Positions 10,203 through 19,042 of a stretch of DNA of 23,630 nt are shown here, piece after piece. Position 1 is the stretch's first letter, and every line of letters begins with the position of its first letter. The notes under the pieces are model-generated. The model ran no database searches. It saw only the letters and a list, made by a program, of their open reading frames with translations, and was not told the origin of the DNA. The stretch spans positions 1 through 23,630 of the forward strand of contig JAVHSE010000003.1 in NCBI GenBank assembly GCA_036172015.1, read 5' to 3'. A program made the position numbers and the translations under genes. Source of the DNA: UBA7396 sp036172015. Lineage in GTDB: Bacteria > Patescibacteriota > Gracilibacteria > BD1-5 > UBA6164.

Positions 10203-13200
10203 TTATTTAATTCTAAAGAGTGTCATCCAACCAAAAGAAACATAATTTCTAAAAAAATTGAGGAGTTCTTCTTGAGAAGATAGTTTGTTTTGTTCTAAAT
10301 ATTGAGAAATCGGAAGAAGATAATTATAATCTTTTTCATTAATTTTTTTATTTTTAATCAAATCTAAAATGTAATTATAACACTCAAATTGTTTTACTCA
10401 TCTATTTATAGTTTCTCATGAAGCAGTGTACCCTTCATAATTTACTCCAGCAAATCGCACATAAGTTACCATATCTTGTAGAGTTTTTTGTGATTTATTA
10501 TAATTTTCAAGACCTATTTTTAAACAAGTACTATCCGTTTGAATGAGTTCTAATTTATCTGAAGTAAAAGTACGGAGTAATGTTTCATATCTTGCAGTTA
10601 AATCATGACGAGGATCTCTATCAATAGTAGCAGCATTGAGATCAACAAGAAAAAAATCAACTCCCATTTTTTTCATTCTTTCCACTCAAAGATCAACATT
10701 TGTTTCATCATAAAAATATTTTCCAAACTCCATAACCATACTATCATCAAGTAATCTTTTATGATTATCTGCAATAAAATATTTTAAGAAAGTTCCAATT
10801 CTATATATTCAAACTTGATTTTTATATTCAGGAGTCGGATAGAGGATATTTTTATATAATTCACTTCTCAAACGAATCACTTCTTGTTTCATTTGTAAAA
10901 TTTCTAAATTTCCATTTTCATTTTTTGTATTTGCTAACTCTTTGAGAGCTCCGTTCAATCTGAGTAAATCAGTAATATTATTTTGAATCATAATATTTTT
11001 TAATTTTTCATTTTTGATTTGAGAAATAATATAGTTTACCAAATCTGCTTTTTTTTCTTTTTTGATATTTAATTCTGTGAGTGCATCATAATAGTCACTA
11101 TGACTCTCAAATATTGATATATAATTATCGGTTTGATTGGATTTATAGCTTTCATATGCTGAAGTTTTTATATTACTAAATCCATGAGGAAGAGCTGAAT
11201 TCAATATATAAATTCCTATAATAAAAAATACAACCATACTTCCAAAAAATTTAATGATTTGATTTTTTTCATCATCTCTATCTTCATATGAACTCATATA
11301 ATAACTTCATACAGCAATCATAAGTATTAAATTATAATACATAGCTACTCCATACCAAACGATTCAAAAAGCTGATATAGTCCATAAAAATATATAACAA
11401 AGAGTAAAAACCAGATTGAGTTTAAAAATCATACAATGTTTTTCTCTATTTAGGCTATACATAATATAGAGAAATGGAATCAAGAAAAAAAGTGCGAGTA
11501 TCAGATATCAAAATGGCAATTCAAATTTTGTAAAAAATTCTGTGAGTTTTATATTTATTCCAGTATGAAAGAAAAATCACAATGGAACTAAACTCATAGC
11601 AAAAAGTCATAATGATAATACTTCAAATTTAAAAGCAAGAAATAACACAATAACTGGAATAAGAGCAAGATAAATAAAAGTTATATCTGTAAATTCTCAT
11701 CTTTGATTTGATTGCATAGTGAGATTATATGGAAGTTTAATATAATTATTAATTCATTTTTCATATCAAAAATATCTTCCCATATCTTCGTTGGTAGTCG
11801 TTCCAGATGCATTGATAGTTAATGAATTATCAGTTTTTTTATTGATACGATCAATCTCTGATTGAGTATATATTTTTGTATAATCAATAGGAAATGATTC
11901 CCCTTGTCCATTTAATAATCATCAAATGGTTACTTTTCCTTCTAGAGAAATAATATTTCTTATTCACCATGGAGAAAATCATATTCAAACTCATAAAATA
12001 AATAAAAGAGTTAAAATGATTAGATTTTTAAATGATTTGAGATTATATTTATTTATACTATAAGTGAGTAAAATGACTCAAATAAGAATAGAATAGATAA
12101 AAAATTTATTTCTAAAATCCATGTCATCTTTTGGATATACTACAAACATCATATCCCAGAGTCATGCTTTGGTAAAAATTCACATGTAAAATGAAAGATA
12201 AGCCAAAAATCAAGCCATTCAAAGTTTGGAATAAAAAATAATTCCGAGTATTCCAGAGATCAAAAGTAAACTCGTCATTTTTATTGAAAATGCAAATCAA
12301 GCAAGTATTCAAATAAGTAGTAAATAAATGAGATATGATTTATTTGAAAAAATATCATTTTCTCAAATATGAGTATATTTTGAAAAATAACTTAAAAATA
12401 CATTTCATATTTTCTTTTGAGAATTGAGTTCAATTGTATGAGAATTTGAATTCGTTTCTTCAATAATTTCAAATCAATTTTGTTGTATTTTATCACTATA
12501 TCCAAGATATTTGATAAATATATAAATCGTTAAATAAATAACAATTACAGAAACGAAAAATAATCCCATATCAAGTTTCATATCTTTTGCTTGTTGAAAT
12601 ACTACCATTGGCATACTCACAAAAATCACTCCAGCCAATAAAGGAATATTAAGAAAAGTTTTTAATTTTGATCTGAGTAAATCGGTAATGCTGAGTATAA
12701 TAATCAAAACTGAGAGAATTCATCAAACATTATTCATAAAAAAACTTTGAGTTGCTGATCCAAACATATATCAAATTCCAGTAAATGTTTGCCAAGGAAT
12801 CGTTCATAAAGGTAATATCTGCCCAGAAGCAGCCATTAAATTTGGAAAATTCATATAAGCTCATAAATCATCCCACCCAATTGGCATTGGTCTTAAAATA
12901 CTAATAAAATTTACACTCAGTAAAAAAGTAATGACAATAAATAAAAATTCACTCGAAAGAAGATAGAGATTTATTTTTTCAAAAATACTCGATCACTCAT
13001 TTAAATTATGATTTTCAATTTCAATTTTATAAACATATAGAGAAATAATGAGTGATAAAAATTCTTTATAAGAGATCGCTATGAAAAAAATAAGAATTCC
13101 AAAAACTGAATATAAATTATAAAATCCTGCAAATCAAAACAAAGTTAAAAATGTAGTAAAAGCAAAAAATCATATTCATAATGAAAATAAAAATTGAAAA

Positions 13201-13649
13201 ATAGAAGTTTCATTTTGAAATCATGAAATTTTACTCAGTACAAATTTTCAAAATGATATACTTCCTAAAACTATAATTATCGGAATAAAAAGAAATGAAA
13301 TTATTTTGAAAAATAAAGTCAATCCTAAAGCTCCTGGATTTCCATTAAAAGTAAAAAATAAAATACAGAGAGTAAATAAATGGAGTAAAAAATAAGAAAA
13401 TAATTTGAGTGGGGTAAAAATAACTTTTTTTTCTGCAGAAATATAGCTGATAGCTTTATATATTGAATAAAAAACAATCATTACAAGTATATATGAAGTG
13501 TAGCCATCAAAGTTTTCTTTATGAAAAGCAAAATTTCCATTATAATAAGTAAAAATTACTATGAGTGAAAAACATAATAAATAAGCTAATTTTAATAAAT
13601 ATCAAACCATAAAAAAACTATAAAATAATAAAAGTATTTCTTTTTTCAT
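10203..13649 (-). CDS. Giant GT-C/GT39-like multi-pass membrane protein
   Basis: A single 1148-aa frame once UGA is read as Gly. Residues about 1-780 are a long series of hydrophobic helices. An early extracytoplasmic loop carries PIGWDDLGAYMNFPN with an Asp pair at 260-261, as expected for metal- and lipid-phosphate-binding acidic residues of GT-C glycosyltransferases. A later loop has TTNEDMGRYFGYEKG followed by NNYIKLPYNLT. The C-terminal third (from about residue 785) has one more helix, then a soluble domain with RIGTFLKYFIADN, DLNAATIDRDPRHDLT and CLKIGLENY. This arrangement recalls large GT39-like proteins of CPR genomes, but the exact activity (sugar donor, acceptor) cannot be read. 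The start at 13647-13649 gives a plausible charged N-terminus (MKKEILLLFYS). It follows the helicase gene by about 32 nt once the assembly gap is collapsed, so both are probably co-transcribed. Confidence 0.8.
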
Positions 13650-13682
13650 TTTATAGTTTTTTTGTATTTGTAAAGAGAAAAT
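13628..13682. repeat. Left copy of a 55-bp duplicated contig end
   Basis: Identical over 55 bp to 13783-13837 on the far side of the N gap. Together with the gap of exactly 100 N this indicates two contig ends overlapping by one assembly k-mer that were scaffolded but not merged. It covers the start of the membrane protein gene. Confidence 0.85.
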
Positions 13683-13782
13683 NNNNNNNNNNNNNNNNNN
13701 NNNNNNNNNNNNNNNNNNNNNNNNNNNNNNNNNNNNNNNNNNNNNNNNNNNNNNNNNNNNNNNNNNNNNNNNNNNNNNNNNN
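13683..13782. other. 100-N scaffold gap
   Basis: Placeholder of exactly 100 N between the membrane protein gene and the helicase gene. Because its flanks are the same 55 bp, the real genome probably has no missing sequence here; collapsing gap and duplicate leaves about 32 nt between the helicase stop and the next ATG. Confidence 0.85.
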
Positions 13783-13837
13783 ATAAAAGTATTTCTTTTT
13801 TCATTTTATAGTTTTTTTGTATTTGTAAAGAGAAAAT
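13783..13837. repeat. Right copy of the 55-bp duplicated contig end
   Basis: Second copy of the 55-bp flank. Its last base is the first base of the TTA that encodes the helicase stop (13837-13839). The apparent second gene start inside this copy should not be annotated. Confidence 0.85.
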
Positions 13838-16026
13838 TATATCTTCTGTACTGGAGCAATTTTTATATTCATTTTTTTCACTCCACTCACTCAAAACTTA
13901 ATTTCTGCAATATCTTGTGACAGAGAAATAATATTTCAAAAGCCAAATTTTGGATGACTGACTCTATCTCCTATATTGAAATCAGAGACATCATTTTCAA
14001 TAATAGTTTTTTTGATTCTAAAAACTGGCTCTGAATGTTCTATTATACCATAATTTGATGTAAAAATATTTCATGAAATATCTCAACTAAAAGTATAATT
14101 TTCTCTATACTCAGTGTTAATTTCTTTGATAAATCTTGATTCTGGATTATTTACATATTTTCAAAACTGAAATCTTTCGATTGCTTTAGAAATATAGAGC
14201 TCTTTTTTTGCCCTTGTCATCGCAACATACATGAGTCTTCTTTCTTCTTCTAATTGTGAGGGCTCAGAGAAAGTTCTCAAACTTGGAAATAATCCATCTT
14301 CAAGTCCAGTAATAAAAACTCTATTATACTCGAGTCATTTTGAAGTATGAATCGTCATCAGTGTCACAAAATTATTTCCACTCGCATCTTTACTATCCAT
14401 ATCAGTAATAAGAGCTACTTCTTCTAAAAATTGTGCTAAACTTTCTCTTGGATCCATTCCATTATAAGTAGATGCAACATTTTTTAGTTCTCTTAAATTA
14501 TCAATTCTCGCTTCGTATTCTTCTTTGGTCGCATCATCTTTCAAATAATCTTCGTATCTAATTTTTGCAATAATATAATCAAGTAAATCAGCAACGACAA
14601 GAATTTTTGATTTTTCCATTAAATCAAGAAGTATCTCATAAAAACCAAAAACCGATTTTTTCGCACCAGAATTGAGATCATCTACTTCAGTTATATTTTC
14701 AAATATTTGCAAATAACTTACTCAAAAATTATTTCTATATTCATCCATTTTTTGGAGAGAAGTCGATCATATTTTACGACTGGGGGTATTTATTATTCTT
14801 TTTATTCCAACCACATCATTTGGATTATGAATCACTCTTAAATATGATAACATATCTTTTACTTCCATTCTATCATAAAACTTCAATCATCAAATAACTT
14901 TATATGGGATAGCTTCGATCATCAGAGCTTCTTCTAAAGCTCTTGATTGTGAATTCGTACGATACAAAATTAAATTATCAGAATAATGTCATTCTTTTGT
15001 TTTTTCGCTAATAATTTTTGCAATAGTTTTACTTTCAATTCTATCCGTTGGAGCATCAATATATATAATCTTTTCCCCCGTTTCATTTTCAGTAAAAAGA
15101 GTTTTATCAAGGGATGATTTATTATTTTTTACGACTTCATTGGCTGCGTTAATGATGTGTTTTGTGGAACGATAATTTTGTTCGAGTTTGATAACGACTG
15201 CTTCTGGATAATCTTTTTTAAAGTTGATGATATTTTTCATATCAGCTCATCTCCAGCTATAAATACTTTGCCAATCATCTCCAACTACAGCAAGATTTCT
15301 GTATTTTGAAGCGAGGAGTTTCACTATTTCATATTGAGGAGCATTCGTATCTTGATATTCATCAACCATTAAATATTTATATTTTTCTTGATAATATTCA
15401 AGATTTTCAGGAATTTTTAAAATATCTAAAGTTTTTACTAAAATATCATCAAAATCAAGAGCATTATTTTCATTGAGTTTTTTTGCATAAATAGTGTAGA
15501 CTTGATTTACTATTTCTTTTATATGACTATCTATAAATTGATAATATCTTTCAGCTGTAATGAGTGCATTTTTTGCATTCGAGATAAAACTCGCTATTAC
15601 GCGAGGTGGGTATTTTTTTTCATCTAATTTTAAATCTTCTTTTATAATTCCTTTTATAACTGACATTTTATCAGTTTCATCATAAATAACGAAATCTTTT
15701 GTCATTCCAATGGTTTCAATTCTTTCTTTTAATAGAAATACTCCAATCGAGTGAAAAGTTCAAATGAGTGGAAGATTTCTATTTTTATAAGGACTTACTT
15801 GATATTCAACTCAAAGTACTTTTGAAACTCTGTGTTTCATCTCTTTTGCTGCTTTATTGGTAAATGTAACTGCCAAAATACTCGCTGGAGGAATGCCAAC
15901 ATTTTTAATCATATGTTCTATTCTTGCTGTCAAAGTAGCTGTTTTTCAACTTCCTGCTCCAGCAAGTATGAGAAGTGGTCAATTTATGGTATTTTTTGCT
16001 TTTTCTTGTTCTGGATTGAGGTTCAT
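13837..16026 (-). CDS. pcrA: PcrA/UvrD-family superfamily 1 DNA helicase
   Basis: 729-aa 3'-5' helicase of the PcrA/UvrD/Rep group, acting in DNA repair and removal of proteins from DNA. All motifs are in order: Q-motif NPEQEKA, Walker A AGAGSGKT (22-29), TFTNKAAKEMK, motif II VDEYQDTN, motif III GDDWQSIYSWRGA, motif IV EQNYRST, motif V TLMTIHTSKGLEY, motif VI EEERRLMYVAMTRAKKELY. The C-terminal HPKFGFGNIISL ... GVKKMNIKIAPVQKI matches the PcrA/UvrD tail that includes the RNA-polymerase-binding module. Length is close to Bacillus PcrA (about 724 aa). Gly27 of the P-loop is UGA. The ATG (16024-16026) directly precedes the conserved N-terminus and has no Shine-Dalgarno. PcrA versus UvrD naming is arbitrary here. 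Confidence 0.95.
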
Positions 16027-16041
16027 TTTTTATCATTAAAA

Positions 16042-16054
16042 ATTATATAGTATA
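16042..16054 (-). promoter_or_regulatory. Possible -10 region of the helicase promoter
   Basis: On the minus strand TATACT (16054-16049) overlaps TATAAT (16047-16042), lying about 16-23 nt before the helicase ATG. No good -35 box is seen, so only the -10 element is proposed. Use of either would give a near-leaderless mRNA. Confidence 0.35.
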
Positions 16055-16204
16055 AGAATATTTATTTTTTAGAAAATGTGAAATGATTTTTTTGTTAAAG
16101 TTTGATTTTTAATTTTTCAAGAGTTTCATCATCTTTTAAAAAATGTGTTCTTTTTAGCATAAGTAAGCAGAATTATTTTTAATTTAATAAGTGGATTTTA
16201 CTGA

Positions 16205-16246
16205 AAAAAAGAGAAAAGTAAATTATTTTTTACTTTTCTCTTTTTT
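16205..16246. terminator. Terminator hairpin overlapping the end of the methylase-like gene
   Basis: Eighteen-bp perfect inverted repeat: AAAAAAGAGAAAAGTAAA (16205-16222), 6-nt loop, and the complementary arm (16229-16246). On the minus strand it ends the methyltransferase-like/AlbA_2 gene: the stop codon (16225-16223) lies in the loop and the last six codons or so (lysine-rich) form one arm. The A/T-rich arms provide the U run. It could also act on the + strand. Confidence 0.75.
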
Positions 16247-17905
16247 GAGTTTACTTAAACAATTTCTGTCAATATATTCTCAATCTTCATTAATTTTAAA
16301 TGATCATTGTAATCATCTAATATAAGACTCTTTTTTTCATTTATTTTTTAAAAATACTTCTCCAACAGTACTTTCTTTAACTTCTAAAACTAAAACTTTT
16401 TTTCACTCAACTAGTACAATATTTTTTGATTTTTCTTTTATTAAATGAAAATACTTTTCTCAAATATATTCTTTAAAATAATTATCAAATTTATTTTTAT
16501 ATTTATCATTATCGATATAATTTTTATCTTCTTCAATTCAAATAATTTTTCAATCATTATCAACTCAAATTAAAACAGTTCATCATTTTGTATTAAAAAA
16601 TCCAACCATTGTTTTTAAAATAGCTTGAGTAATATTATATCAAGTTTTATCTTTTTTATTATCTCATAAACATTTTTTAAATTCTAATACTTGACTTTCT
16701 CACTCTAAGATTTGATTTTTAATTTTATTTGCTTCTGTTGTCTGTTTTAATTGAGATTCTAACTTTATCATATTTTTTGTAATTTCTTTTAAGTTAGGAC
16801 TTATTGATAATTCATTTTTTGTTAAATTTATTAAATTTTTTAACTCTTCAAACTTTTCATAACTTGAAATAATTTCTTTTTGTTTTTCTAAATCTTTTTG
16901 CTTTTCTAATGGTAAATATATTTCAAAGTTTAAAATATCATTTATTTTAAATCATGGAATATATGAAAAAGAAGAAAAACTTTCTTTTATTAGTTTTCAT
17001 AGTTGAGATTTAAAAAATATTTCTATATATTTAGATAATGCTTTTTCTTTATTAAAAGTTATTTGAATATAATAGTTTTCTTTATTTTCTACATCAGAAA
17101 GATTAAAAGTAATTGTTTTATCTTTATGAATTGGAAAAAATAATGAATTTTCTGGGGAATTGATTTTTATTCATTTTTTCAAACGAATAATTTCTCAAAT
17201 TTCTCATAATTTATAGCAATTAAAATTTTTATATGTTGTATCAAGTATTTTTATAGATTGTTTAATTTTATAATTTGGAAAATTTAAAAAATCCTCTTTT
17301 TTTACAAAAAATCAAAATGATAAATTTTCACCCACATAACTTTTATTATAGTAATTATCTAATATGATTTTAAAATCAGTATTTTCAGTTGGTTCACAAA
17401 TAAAAACTTTTTCCTTTTTTTCTTGAGAAACTAATATAAAAATAGGTTTAAATCAACTATCTATTTCTAAAATATTTGAGCTATTTAAAACAGCATTAAT
17501 ATAAAATCATTTTTTATTTAACTCATAAATAAATTTTTTTCATTCTTGAGAAGTAAAAATATTAGGTAAAACTAAAAATAATCAAACTCAATTTTTATCA
17601 ATATTTTTTAATAATTCTAAAATATAAATATATGAAATTTCTCTAAAATTTAAATCGTTATCTCATTTATTAAAAAGACTTATTCAAAATGGAAAAAATC
17701 AAATAACAAAATTAAAAAAAGTTTTTTCATTTTTTATTTCTAAATAAACATCTTTTTGTAAATTAGGTCAATTATAATATATTTTTCTACTAAATTTTTC
17801 TCTTATTCAAGCTAATAAATTTCACTCAAATAATTCTATTGAAAATGAATTTTTATCATCTAAAAATAAAATTATAAAATTTTGTAAATTAGTATTATTT
17901 TTCAT
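16223..17905 (-). CDS. Degenerate N6-adenine methyltransferase-like protein fused to AlbA_2 domain
   Basis: 560 aa. Residues about 50-180 resemble the second half of an N6-adenine methyltransferase: VIGFFPFGI (67-75) sits where the catalytic VIGNPPFGI belongs, followed by YILELLKNIDKNGVGLFLVLPN. The catalytic Asn and first Pro are both Phe, and no SAM-binding motif I is visible, so methylation activity is unlikely. Residues about 230-350 resemble an HsdS-type target-recognition unit ending in NFEIYLPLEKQKDLEKQKE and a coiled coil. From about 440 comes an AlbA_2 (Schlafen-like) domain: ESQVLEFKKCL, FFNTKGGTVLIGVDNDGKI. The gene starts 28 nt after the FGE-like gene and ends inside the terminator hairpin. 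A role in DNA or RNA targeting, perhaps defence, is inferred from domains only. Confidence 0.75.
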
Positions 17906-17933
17906 AATTTATGGTATGAATATTAATAGATTG

Positions 17934-18443
17934 TTAATTTTTAAAACATCTTACAGACATAGCACAAGCATATTTATGCGTATATACACTTGAATAACTT
18001 AAAGAAAAAGATAAACTATAAGTCCAATAGTCAGCTAAATAGTCACCTTCTATTGGTCTAGAAGATGACCAATAATGACCCCATTCTCAATAAGATATTA
18101 ATTGGAAGAAACATTTAGATAAAACATGATCAATACCATTCGCATGATCTCTGTCATAAGGGCTATTAGATCCTAATAAAGGCAAATTAAGTCAACCTCA
18201 TTTGATAATCTGTTTCCATTCATTTTTAGTAGGCATTCTTTTACCTAAATATTGAGTTTCGGCAATTGCTCATGGGAAATTATAATACCAATTTTCGTAA
18301 TATTCCCATGCTTGAGGAATTTTTTCAGAATTCGTTTTTGGATTAATTTCTACATTTGGATTTTTAGGTCTTCATAAGTTTACATCTTCTAAATCATTCA
18401 TAGTTTTATTTCAACTATCAGATAAAAAATCAAAAAATCACAT
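17934..18443 (-). CDS. FGE/C-type-lectin-like protein (Fib_succ_major type)
   Basis: 169 aa without a signal peptide. The second half has the pattern of formylglycine-generating-enzyme-like / Fibrobacter major paralogous (TIGR02145) domains: GKRMPTKNEWKQIIKGGG, then SYGEWGHYWSSSRP, and a C-terminal ACAMSVRCFKN where homologues read GxSVRCV. Such C-type-lectin folds are binding modules and, in some CPR genomes, the variable proteins of diversity-generating retroelements. No reverse transcriptase or template repeat is seen in this window. The first 55 residues (MGFFDFLSDSGNKTMNDL...) are low in recognisable features; Met15 is an alternative start. The gene lies 25 nt after the lipoprotein gene and 28 nt before the methylase-like gene, so all three are probably co-transcribed. 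Ligand unknown. Confidence 0.7.
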
Positions 18444-18468
18444 ATTTATTAAAAATTAAGAAATAAAA

Positions 18469-18861
18469 TTATTTTGATATAGTTTTATATCAATAGCATA
18501 TTCATACTGGATAGTCTCAATCAGCATAACTTATATCTTCTCAGCTATCACGAATTATTCAATCTTCACTACAAACTAAATCCATTCAGTTTGACATATA
18601 TATTCAACCAAATAATACTTTTATTTCTTTTCAAATTGCTTTTTTATATACATATTCACATTCACTTTTTCTTGCAACTATTTCACAATCATAGTTTTCT
18701 CATAACTGACTTTTTAATTCTTTGATACCAGAATATATATCTTCTATTTTTTTAGAAGTATTATATACTTGGTTGCTATTATCGTTAGTTTTATTACATG
18801 ACACTAACAATATTGCCATAAAAATTATTAGTCAACTAATTTTAATATTTAATAGATTCAT
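18469..18861 (-). CDS. Small predicted lipoprotein of unknown function
   Basis: 130 aa. The N-terminus MNLLNIKISGLIIFMAILLV is a short hydrophobic signal ending in the lipobox LVSC, so lipidation at Cys22 and membrane anchoring are expected. The mature part starts NKTNDNSNQVYN, contains a charged helical stretch (TSKKIEDIYSGIKELKSQ), and several cysteines (CEIVARKSECEY, LVCSEDG, VGICYGYK) that could form disulfides outside the cell. No family is recognised. It is downstream of the HNH/DKNYY repeat gene and 25 nt upstream of the FGE-like gene. The short spacing suggests one transcript. Six or more glycines are UGA. Confidence 0.75.
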
Positions 18862-19042
18862 ATATTTTAAAATTAAAAATTAAATTTATTTATTATCTTC
18901 TAAAAACTTTTTTCCTTAAAATTATAAAATTAATTTTAGATGAAAATATTTTTGAAAATGAATATTGAAAAAAGAATAAATTCATTGAATTATTATAATA
19001 TAAATTATTTTATTAATTATCAAAATTTTCAAAATAAGTGTA

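Noticed and set aside
13646..13894. Open frame spanning the N gap on the minus strand
   Set aside because: It is created by the duplicated 55-bp contig end and the N run, and joins the helicase tail out of frame to the next gene start.
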